From the NCBI GenBank assembly GCA_029552745.1, contig JAKPDK010000152.1:345902-409901 (forward strand): a stretch of DNA of 64,000 bases, written 5' to 3'. The translations under genes were made by a program, and so were the position numbers. The DNA is from Candidatus Hydrogenedentota bacterium. Its GTDB lineage: Bacteria; Hydrogenedentota; Hydrogenedentia; Hydrogenedentales; SLHB01. The notes under the pieces are model-generated. The model saw only the letters and a program-made list of their open reading frames with translations, had not been told where the DNA came from and ran no database searches. Shown here one piece after another: positions 57,397 to 64,000 of the stretch (position 1 is its first letter; each line of letters begins with the position of its first letter).

Positions 57397-58857
57397 TCAA
57401 ACAGAAACTTGTGCCTTAGCGATAGCATCGAGCTGGCTATTGATGTAAGCGGACGCGCGCTTGTTCTCTTTCACAGGGTCACATATTTCAAACAAACAAG
57501 TCTCTAAATCACGGAATACATCCTTCTTGTCTTTGGACAGGTCCCGAAGTTCTTCCGGATCTTCTTGAAGATCAAACAACAAGTGAGGAGCCTCGGCACA
57601 CCAGATTAATTTCCAATTACCGCGACGAATGACATAGCCGCTGCCACGGACTCCGTGGCCATGGTATTCGGAGAAGACGACCCGATCGGATGATGCGCTT
57701 TGCAAATCCTGTAAAGCCGTGCCAACCCAATCTTTTGGACGTTTTGTCTGCGTAGCGGCAAAAAGCGTGGCTTGGACATCGAGTAAATCAACGGGGACTC
57801 GTACGCGTTGTTTGGGCGTAAAGCCGGGACCCGCTACGATTAGCGGCACACGCACGGAGTCCTCGTACAGAGAGCACTTCCACCACATGCCGAATTTCCC
57901 CAACATTTCACCATGATCAGACGTGTATATGAAAACCGTATTCTCCGACAGACCCGTCTCGATCAACACATCAAGCAAGGCTCCCACAACCTCGTCAATA
58001 AAAAGGACACACGCAAGATAGCCTCTGCGCAGCCCGCGAACATCTTCCTCTGGAAAAGAGTCCGTTTGAAAATGTCGGCGCAAATCCAGTGCGTAGGGGT
58101 GATTGGCGGAAGGCTGGTCAGGACCGTACATAGGCAAATCGGCGCCTTCAGCACAACGTTCCCACAAGTCAGGAGTAGCAAAATGCGGAAAATGAGGAGC
58201 ATGAAGATTTATAGCCAATGTAAATGGCCGCTGACATGTCCTTCCCTGATTTTTCAGCCATGACAATGCTTCATCGAGCAACATGCGGTCGTGTTTCCAA
58301 GCATCTGGGGTAGGACCGTACCCCTTAGACCGTTTTTCCGCATCGGACCGGATTGACAAGGGGGCACGCGAGATATTGGTATCTCCCGGCGGCGTGCGGT
58401 CTCCCGGATGAATCACTTCGGAAAAGCCAAGTTCACTTGCTGGACGATACACGTCAGCTTTACCTAAATGCACGGAATGGACTCCCTGCTGATTTAAGAC
58501 TTCCCCATACGACATGTAATCATGCGGAAAAACGTTGCAATTACTGTAGCATTTAATGGAATGAACCCGCTGCCCACTCATAAAGGCGCTACGACTGGGC
58601 ATGCAAAGTGGCGACGGACAGTATGCGTTTTCAAATACAACACCTTGGGAAGCCAAACGTTCCAAATTAGGCGTATGAAGAAACGGATGACCGTACACGG
58701 AAGAATAACGGGGGTTATGTTCGTCTGACATCAGCATAACGACATTCGCCGGCTGTCTACCAACGTTGTCGTTGCCGTAGAACGTCAGATCGGCAATTGC
58801 TAGACTGCTTGCGACGGAACACGACAAGAAACACCGCCTGCTGATTTGCTGTTTCAT
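57397..58857 (-). CDS. Exported type I sulfatase
   Basis: The protein has 486 residues from the ATG at 58857, preceded by AGGGAGA. The N-terminus SRRCFLSCSVASSLA is a Tat-like or Sec signal. The metal-binding start is MLMSDEHNPRYSS, and the formylglycine signature is C85-M-P-S-R in CPSPLCMPSRSAFMSG. Later segments HAPHFPHFATP and IYTSDHGEMLGKFGMWWK complete the active site. It hydrolyses sulfate esters, probably on polysaccharides, in the periplasm. It needs a formylglycine-generating enzyme, which is not in the window. The phospholipase-D-like gene lies 34 bases upstream on the same strand. Confidence 0.92.
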   Translation of the reverse strand: MKQQISRRCFLSCSVASSLAIADLTFYGNDNVGRQPANVVMLMSDEHNPRYSSVYGHPFLHTPNLERLASQGVVFENAYCPSPLCMPSRSAFMSGQRVHSIKCYSNCNVFPHDYMSYGEVLNQQGVHSVHLGKADVYRPASELGFSEVIHPGDRTPPGDTNISRAPLSIRSDAEKRSKGYGPTPDAWKHDRMLLDEALSWLKNQGRTCQRPFTLAINLHAPHFPHFATPDLWERCAEGADLPMYGPDQPSANHPYALDLRRHFQTDSFPEEDVRGLRRGYLACVLFIDEVVGALLDVLIETGLSENTVFIYTSDHGEMLGKFGMWWKCSLYEDSVRVPLIVAGPGFTPKQRVRVPVDLLDVQATLFAATQTKRPKDWVGTALQDLQSASSDRVVFSEYHGHGVRGSGYVIRRGNWKLIWCAEAPHLLFDLQEDPEELRDLSKDKKDVFRDLETCLFEICDPVKENKRASAYINSQLDAIAKAQVSV

Positions 58858-58891
58858 GACTTGATTCTCCCTGTGAAACTCGAAAAAGACT

Positions 58892-60085
58892 TCAATTGTT
58901 TTCCCTAACAATCTTTGCGCTTCGAATTAGACGATGAAACTCTTCAACATACTTCTGCGCCACCTGGCTGGATTCTATAATAAGAACATTTTCATCGTTT
59001 TCCTTCTCAGCGGCACGCGAAAAATTGTAGCTACCTGTTACCACTTTTACTGAATCAAGTACCATCACTTTGTGATGCATGGAATCGGGATTACCATCAT
59101 AATAGACCTTTGCACCTTTCGAAATTAGGTATCTGTCTTTACTCTCGTTCGTAGCGGCGTTCCTTTTTTCCAGGAGCACCTGAACATCCACGCCACGTTG
59201 GGAAAGCCTACCCAATTCATTTGCCAGGTCGTATGACGTGAAGGAGAATGCCATCACCCATATTGCCTTGTCGGTCTTGCGAATCTCCGAGGCAATCTTG
59301 TCCTCTATTTTATCTTCCGGCGCGAAATAACAACGAACGGCGGCGTCTTGGAACGTGACAATCTTACCTGACGTGTTGCAGGGTGAACGAGGTCCAAATT
59401 TTGCATCAAAAAACATTTCATCAAATTCCAATATGTAGTCGCTCGCCAACATCGGCGATTTTATCAAGACACTATTGTTGTCATTATGATAAAAACAATT
59501 TCTTGTGAAATTCGTAGAACCTGTCCAAACATATTCGTCATCTACAACACAGAACTTGTCGTGCATGAAAGCCTGGCGAGTATCAAAAACCACGGGTATT
59601 CCAGCCTTCATACAAGTCCGGACGGCTTCCCGTTTGAAATAATCTCCATCTGAGACGATCCGAACAAGGGTGCCTGCTTTGTGTTTGTTAATAAGGATTT
59701 CGGCAATATCGGAGTCTTCCAAATCGTATACGGCACAATAAATGGAACGACGCGCTCCAAGCAACAAATGCTCCAACACGCTCTTTAGTCCGTTTTTGTC
59801 GTCAGGTTCACATGGCGCAAAGTAGACGTTTATATTCTTAGAAGAATCAAGGGTAAGCTGCTCTTTCTCGGGCGTCAAAGCAGAAAACTTTAACCGAATA
59901 AATGTCCGAAGAAAACGCGGGAATGCCTTCACTACTGCACCAAGATGTTTCGTGTTATGAGGGATTGACTGCCCCTTGTCAGGATGGAGCGAAAGAAACA
60001 AAATAGACAACGCGAGGATGCAACCAACAAGCGGCCAAAACCTAGTAAAACGACGAACAGGAATTCTTTTTTTTCTTTTGTGCAT
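58892..60085 (-). CDS. Phospholipase D-like protein with two HKD motifs
   Basis: The protein has 397 residues. A basic start (MHKRKKRIPVRRF) and one N-terminal span (FWPLVGCILALSILFLSL) anchor it in the inner membrane. Two HxKx4D motifs form the active site: MHDKFCVVDDEYVWTGSTN and MHHKVMVLDSVKVVTGSYN, each followed by the conserved N. The family includes cardiolipin synthases and nucleases (Nuc-like). The short form with a span and conserved GS-N fits an exported PLD-type nuclease or lipase, and sequence cannot decide which. It is divergent from ruvAB. Confidence 0.85.
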   Translation of the reverse strand: MHKRKKRIPVRRFTRFWPLVGCILALSILFLSLHPDKGQSIPHNTKHLGAVVKAFPRFLRTFIRLKFSALTPEKEQLTLDSSKNINVYFAPCEPDDKNGLKSVLEHLLLGARRSIYCAVYDLEDSDIAEILINKHKAGTLVRIVSDGDYFKREAVRTCMKAGIPVVFDTRQAFMHDKFCVVDDEYVWTGSTNFTRNCFYHNDNNSVLIKSPMLASDYILEFDEMFFDAKFGPRSPCNTSGKIVTFQDAAVRCYFAPEDKIEDKIASEIRKTDKAIWVMAFSFTSYDLANELGRLSQRGVDVQVLLEKRNAATNESKDRYLISKGAKVYYDGNPDSMHHKVMVLDSVKVVTGSYNFSRAAEKENDENVLIIESSQVAQKYVEEFHRLIRSAKIVRENN

Positions 60086-60166
60086 ACTGAAGCACTATCC
60101 TAAGTGGGAGAAACTAGTCTTTCAATTTGGAAAAATCCGGTCGTTCCAGGTACGATCAAAGATGCT

Positions 60167-60769
60167 ATGTTTGCTTTTTTGCGCGGTATAGTTGATCGAA
60201 TTGCCCCAGGGCTAGTTGAAATTGACGTCAACGGCGTGGGCTATTTAGTTTGCGTCCCCGACCGTGCCTTAAAAAGACTACATGTGGGGGGGACAACCAA
60301 ACTGTTAACCTACTGCCACATTCGCGAAGACATCTTTCAAATCTATGGCTTTCTGAGCGAAGACGAGCGCACTCTGTTCTCAACGTTACTTTCAATTAAT
60401 GGCGTAGGACCTAAAGTAGCCCTATCGGTGTTGTCGGCGATGTCCGTGCAAGAGTTTGGCAGAGCCGTTTCTGAAAACGACGTCACCGCTTTGACAAGAA
60501 TCAGTGGAATCGGGAAAAAAGGCGCTCAACGGATCATACTCGAAATGAAAGCTAAACTGGGACAAGATGCCGAATTGAGCGCAATTCTCCAGGAAAGTGC
60601 CGAGCATGGGGGAGACCAAGATGAAGTTCTGGAAGCCCTTTGCGCGCTAGGGTGCACAACCCCTGAAGCCAGAAAGGCGGCAACATACGCACGCGAAAAA
60701 CTCGGGAAAGACGCCCCCGTAGAAGAGTTAATTCGTATGGCGCTGCGGTCTCTTGCGAAGGTTAAATAA
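60167..60769 (+). CDS. ruvA: Holliday junction DNA-binding protein RuvA
   Basis: The protein has 200 residues: domain I (MFAFLRGIVDRIAPGLVEIDVNGVGYLVCVP), domain II with two helix-hairpin-helix motifs (LLSINGVGPKVALSVLS and LTRISGIGKKGAQRIILEMK) and domain III (ALCALGCTTPEARKAATYA). It binds Holliday junctions and loads RuvB. The ATG at 60167 is chosen by family length; no strong ribosome-binding site is visible. ruvB starts directly after its stop. ruvC is not adjacent. Confidence 0.96.
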   Translation: MFAFLRGIVDRIAPGLVEIDVNGVGYLVCVPDRALKRLHVGGTTKLLTYCHIREDIFQIYGFLSEDERTLFSTLLSINGVGPKVALSVLSAMSVQEFGRAVSENDVTALTRISGIGKKGAQRIILEMKAKLGQDAELSAILQESAEHGGDQDEVLEALCALGCTTPEARKAATYAREKLGKDAPVEELIRMALRSLAKVK

Positions 60770-61795
60770 ATGTCGCTAAAGAATGACATCATACGAGCCA
60801 CGCCCACAGCCGATGAAACACAATACGAAGAACAAATTCGGCCCCAACGCCTGGATGAATTTCCTGGTCAGGAGCCGATAAAAGAAAAATTACGGATTGC
60901 GATCGCTGCTGCAAAGGGGCGCGGAGAACCTTTGGACCATTTGTTACTGGCGGGTCCCCCTGGGCTTGGAAAAACTACCCTCGCGCGAATCCTCGCCAAC
61001 GAAATGGGGGTGGACATGAAATCCACGTCAGGTCCCGTGGTGGAACGTCAAGCCGATTTGAGCGCCATTCTGACAAGCTTGGAAGAATTTGACATCCTGT
61101 TCATAGACGAGATCCATCGCCTGAACCACGCCGTTGAAGAAACACTATACGCCGCAATGGAAGATTTCGAAGTAGACATTATGCTGGGCAAAGGACCAAC
61201 GGCACGTTCCATCAAAATCGGGTTGAAGCCATTTACGCTGATAGGGGCAACTACCCGTGCCGGACTCCTCACGCCGCCATTGCGGGCACGGTTTGGCGAC
61301 GTCTGCCGTTTTGAGTTTTACACGCCAGAAGAACTGAAAATCATTGTGTTACGAAGTGCACGAATTTTGGGAGTACAAATCGACCCAGAAGGAGCCATCG
61401 AAATTGCATCCCGCTCTCGAGGTACTGCACGAATTGCAAACCGGTTACTCCGGAGAGTTCGCGATTACGTGCAGGTGAAAGGCGACGGTGTCATCACCCG
61501 CGACATGGCAGCTGCAGCTCTTGCCATGTTACGGATCGACGGGCTTGGACTTGACGACATGGACAGACTCATTCTGTCCACAGTAATAGAAAAATTCAAT
61601 GGGGGACCGGTCGGTTTGGGCTCACTGGCCGTTGCTGTAGGTGAGGAACCCGACACCATCGAGGAAGTGCACGAACCTTTCCTTATCCAACTCGGCTTGT
61701 TGAAACGAACACCGCAAGGACGCGTCGCGACCGATCTGGCTTATAGGCACTTGCAAAGTAAACCCGTTTCATTGGACCAGCCAGAACTGTTCTAA
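60770..61795 (+). CDS. ruvB: Holliday junction branch-migration helicase RuvB
   Basis: The protein has 341 residues, the family norm. The AAA+ core shows Walker [16 protein letters not shown], Walker [12 protein letters not shown], sensor 1 [20 protein letters not shown] and arginine-finger region, then the winged-helix C-terminus ([16 protein letters not shown]). With RuvA it drives branch migration in recombination and repair. The ATG follows the ruvA stop with no gap, so the two are translationally coupled. Confidence 0.97.
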   Translation: MSLKNDIIRATPTADETQYEEQIRPQRLDEFPGQEPIKEKLRIAIAAAKGRGEPLDHLLLAGPPGLGKTTLARILANEMGVDMKSTSGPVVERQADLSAILTSLEEFDILFIDEIHRLNHAVEETLYAAMEDFEVDIMLGKGPTARSIKIGLKPFTLIGATTRAGLLTPPLRARFGDVCRFEFYTPEELKIIVLRSARILGVQIDPEGAIEIASRSRGTARIANRLLRRVRDYVQVKGDGVITRDMAAAALAMLRIDGLGLDDMDRLILSTVIEKFNGGPVGLGSLAVAVGEEPDTIEEVHEPFLIQLGLLKRTPQGRVATDLAYRHLQSKPVSLDQPELF

Positions 61796-62248
61796 CAGCG
61801 CGCCCCATCCACGTCTCAAGTTTTCGTCGATTCTGCCGATAATCTTTTCAGAGCCAAGACAAGGAGGTCGAGGCAAAACGACAAGGAAGTCGGTCCCAGT
61901 AAAGCTTGACCGTCCCAACGTTGTAGCGTCCGTCCCAACGCTGCGACAATCCAAAAGGTCTCAAGCTACCCTCCAAGAGTTCGCCACAACCCAACCGGTG
62001 TTTGTGGCGTTTCTCTTTTTCAGCCAAGAGTAACAGCACTCAAGTTTTTTGGCGTTTTGTCGATAAATACCAGTGGTAAGCCAAGACAAGGATGTCAAGG
62101 CGGGCATGACACGGAGGTCAAATTTTTCGAACTTGCCGCTTCCGTGGGCGGAGACGTCCCACCGCCCAGGCGCCAAAGAAACGGCAAGGTCGATCACCCC
62201 CTGAGAGTGCGCCGTGGGAGTAGCCATGGCGCATTTCCTTTTGAAGCC
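61796..62248. repeat. Repeat-rich gene-free region
   Basis: No gene with recognisable content lies between ruvB and truA. Two imperfect direct copies of about 75 bases occur at 61817-61893 and 62045-62118, sharing AGCCAAGACAAGGA, then GTC, AGGC and GACA-GGA-GTC. A shorter tandem CGTCCCAACG unit occurs twice near 61912-61943. The rest, around 62120-62230, is GC-rich with CGCCCAGGCGCC-like short palindromes. It resembles accumulated non-coding repeat sequence rather than a decayed gene. Confidence 0.6.
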
Positions 62249-63007
62249 CTAATAACTAACAGAGACCAGCGTCAGACCATGAGCGGGCGCGGTCAATCCA
62301 ACAAACGGTCCTGAAGATTCTAACCGTTCCTCCAGCCAAGACTCCGTTCGTTTGCCTCGTGCAATTTCAACCAACGTCCCCACAATATTCCGCACCATGT
62401 GATACAGAAAACCGTCCCCCTCAAAAACGATCTGCCACGCGTCTTTCACGTCAAATGGACTTATCGCACAGCCATCAGATACCTCAACTCGATACAAGGT
62501 GCGCACGGTAGACCCACTTGGTGAACCAGCACTTTGAAAGCCAGAAAAGTCCCGCGTCCCACAGAGTTTTTCGGTCAACTTCTGAAGTAGGCCCCTGTCT
62601 AAATCCCAAGGGATATGCCATGCATATCGCGCAAGAAATGGGTCAATCGTGCATCGTTGAACGAGCGAATACACATAGCGTTTCTTTTTTGCGGAAAACC
62701 GAGCGTGAAAATTGTCATCCACCTGCTCTACTCCAAACACATTGATTTCAGGCGCCAACATACTTGACAAAGAGCGGGGGAGAGTAGCATAGGGTTTCGT
62801 GCTGGGCCAACGAAAGGAAAAGACCTGTTGGAGCGCATGTACCCCCGCGTCTGTCCTGGATGCCCCAACGACGCGGATGTTCTGCCCGGCGATTTGAGTT
62901 AGACAGCGTTCCAGTTCGCCTTGCACAGTCCGGACATGAGGCTGGACTTGCCAACCAGAGAAATTTGTACCGTCATAGCGTACGTTGCCTTTGAGATTTA
63001 CAGTCAT
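62249..63007 (-). CDS. truA: tRNA pseudouridine synthase A
   Basis: The protein has 252 residues. The start GNVRYDGTNFSGWQVQPHVRTVQGELE and the catalytic Asp in GASRTDAGVHALQQV are diagnostic, with FHARFSAKKKRYVYSL and FLYHMVRNIVGTLVEIARGK later. It makes pseudouridine at positions 38-40 of tRNA anticodon stems. It ends beside the repeat-rich gap that separates it from the convergent ruvAB. Confidence 0.96.
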   Translation of the reverse strand: MTVNLKGNVRYDGTNFSGWQVQPHVRTVQGELERCLTQIAGQNIRVVGASRTDAGVHALQQVFSFRWPSTKPYATLPRSLSSMLAPEINVFGVEQVDDNFHARFSAKKKRYVYSLVQRCTIDPFLARYAWHIPWDLDRGLLQKLTEKLCGTRDFSGFQSAGSPSGSTVRTLYRVEVSDGCAISPFDVKDAWQIVFEGDGFLYHMVRNIVGTLVEIARGKRTESWLEERLESSGPFVGLTAPAHGLTLVSVSY

Positions 63008-63107
63008 GGTAAAAAGGTATTGACACGCAGAATACCCTGTTTGTGTGGGAAACTACACATTTCCACCCAAGGATTTCTGCGACACCTGTTTTAGCCCACT
63101 TCTGTAA

Positions 63108-63602
63108 TCATGAGCTGGAAGCCATTTGACGAAACATAAAAAAAGCAGCGGCAACAAGATACGGGCTAGCCCAAAAATAATCCCATGAAAGCTTTTGCTT
63201 CATGTAAAAAACACAAAACAACGCGAAAACCAGCATGGTCACCACTTCTTGAATGACTTTCAGCTGAGGGAGTGAAAAATAATGACTCCCGAGCCAGTTT
63301 GCAGGAACCTGCAGGCAGAATTCAAAAAAAGCCACACCCCAACTCACAAGAATCGCAACCAAAATCGGACGAGCCCGCATGTCTTTCAGATACCCGTACG
63401 AGGACTGAGCAGGTGAAAGAGCGGAAGCATCAACGCGAATGATCGAATCACTCGACGGGAGCCAAATACGAAAAGAACTATTCCCCCAAAGAGCCGACTT
63501 TTCGATAACCTTGCCCAACATCTGTTGGGGACGCACAAGAACCCAGTCTCCTTCGGAAAAGGATTGAGGACTGAGCGATGAGGACTGAGGCAATCGATTC
63601 AT
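63108..63602 (-). CDS. DUF486 (DMT-like) membrane protein with its N-terminus replaced
   Basis: The protein has 164 residues. The last 95 or so ([72 protein letters not shown]) match the second to fourth spans of the DUF486/DMT_6 family, which is normally about 115 residues with four spans. The first span is missing. In its place is a soluble stretch of about 65 residues ([30 protein letters not shown]) that looks like a small beta-barrel. The junction is a GAGGACTGAG repeat, and more copies lie at the start. The ATG overlaps the stop of the S23-like gene. It is probably a product of insertion and may not be functional. Confidence 0.7.
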   Translation of the reverse strand: MNRLPQSSSLSPQSFSEGDWVLVRPQQMLGKVIEKSALWGNSSFRIWLPSSDSIIRVDASALSPAQSSYGYLKDMRARPILVAILVSWGVAFFEFCLQVPANWLGSHYFSLPQLKVIQEVVTMLVFALFCVFYMKQKLSWDYFWASPYLVAAAFFMFRQMASSS

Positions 63603-64000
63603 TTCCCTCCATCCCTCCGTTGTTTGTCCACAGCTGCTCGCAATCCACCAAGAATGCGAGCAAGTTCTTCGGCCTGCTCCATCAATCGACCGAAACTCGC
63701 TTGATCAAGATACCCGACATCAAGCGCCACATACAGTTGCGAACGCACTTCGGCGCAGGAAGCCTTCGCGGTTGAAAGAAACTGGTGGAACTCACCACAA
63801 CCACCACGCTCGAAGCCTTCGGCGATGTTGGACATGATGGAAACGGCGGCGCGCTGAATCTGACCGCTAAGCCCATAATCTTTGGCGAACGATCCTTGCC
63901 GCGTCGCCTCATAGATAGCTCGCGTCAGTTCCCTTGCCTTCTGCCAAGCAATCAAATCCTCGAATCGTTCGATTTTCGCCATACTCAGTCCTCAGTCCTC
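63400..64000. repeat. GAGGACTGAG repeat set bounding two inserted segments
   Basis: GAGGACTGAG occurs at 63400-63409, 63566-63575 and 63580-63589 on the plus strand. Its complement occurs at 63984-63993 and 63991-64000, as a 7-base tandem CTCAGTC. The repeats bound a 156-base segment and the S23-like gene, the latter by inverted copies. Both segments sit inside the DUF486 coding region, which points to insertion at these repeats. Confidence 0.65.
63599..63982 (-). CDS. Four-helix-bundle protein of the S23 / rRNA intervening-sequence family
   Basis: The protein has 127 residues and is a canonical member: [75 protein letters not shown]. The family was named from proteins encoded in 23S rRNA intervening sequences, but most members stand alone and are often mobile; some (Avd) assist diversity-generating retroelements. 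No reverse transcriptase or template repeat is seen here. Inverted GAGGACTGAG repeats flank the gene, and its stop overlaps the next start. Confidence 0.92.
   Translation of the reverse strand: MAKIERFEDLIAWQKARELTRAIYEATRQGSFAKDYGLSGQIQRAAVSIMSNIAEGFERGGCGEFHQFLSTAKASCAEVRSQLYVALDVGYLDQASFGRLMEQAEELARILGGLRAAVDKQRRDGGK

Noticed and set aside
61800..62230. Short minus-strand frames between ruvB and truA
   Set aside because: They are generated by the direct repeats and carry no recognisable domain.
63599..63982. Diversity-generating retroelement suggested by an Avd-like gene
   Set aside because: No reverse transcriptase, template repeat or variable-repeat target is seen in the visible sequence.

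Overview
The window looks like a chromosomal stretch from a diderm, heterotrophic bacterium. The envelope is shown by a TonB/ExbB pair, a three-part RND efflux pump with a TolC-type outer-membrane lipoprotein, and several lipoproteins. The mix of housekeeping genes with sulfatases, glycoside hydrolases (GH4, GH50-like, clan-A), an SBBP beta-propeller protein and SDR/PIG-L/URO-D-like enzymes recalls uncultured polysaccharide degraders such as Hydrogenedentota, Sumerlaeota, Lentisphaerae or Planctomycetes relatives. No 16S gene is present, so the phylum is inference. GC content looks moderate, near 50% by eye. There is no CRISPR array, prophage or transposase.

Layout. 0-10 kb: an FHA-GAF protein cut by the left edge, then a minus-strand run (M24-like protein, epimerase-aminotransferase fusion, trxB, nitroreductase, Nudix), a plus-strand tatD-tcdA pair, and a minus-strand tonB-exbB pair. 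10-10.5 kb: a gene-free repeat region. 10.5-17.8 kb: a plus-strand run with gltX, ROK kinase, sigma factor, apt, lipoproteins and PIG-L deacetylase. 17.9-24 kb: a minus-strand regulatory block with a soluble histidine kinase, a protein with three ribbon-helix-helix-like units, an ECF sigma/anti-sigma/Spy-like operon, a helical-bundle protein and cysS. 24-28.4 kb: sugar isomerase-like protein, recG and an AGCS symporter. 28.4-32.5 kb: sucA-sucB. 32.7-46 kb: carbohydrate and surface functions (unknown exported protein, clan-A glycosidase, 681-residue membrane protein, comEC, GH4, GH50-like, SBBP). 46-52.4 kb: a degenerate initiator-tRNA-like unit and the efflux operon, with a palindrome centred on its promoter. 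52.4-53 kb: a second repeat region. 53-60 kb: URO-D-like protein, two broken genes joined head to head, the true initiator tRNA, an intact sulfatase and a phospholipase-D-like protein. 60-64 kb: ruvAB, a repeat-rich gap, truA, and a DUF486 gene apparently interrupted by repeat-bounded segments, one of which carries an S23-type four-helix-bundle gene.

The most unusual points are the second initiator-tRNA-like transcription unit (promoter, tRNA-like body and terminator all conserved, but anticodon changed), the three-unit ribbon-helix-helix protein, the GAGGACTGAG-bounded insertions in DUF486, the epimerase-aminotransferase fusion lacking the usual SDR lysine, and the efflux promoter with a 22-bp palindrome centred on its -10 box. 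All identifications are by reading motifs; no database search was run.
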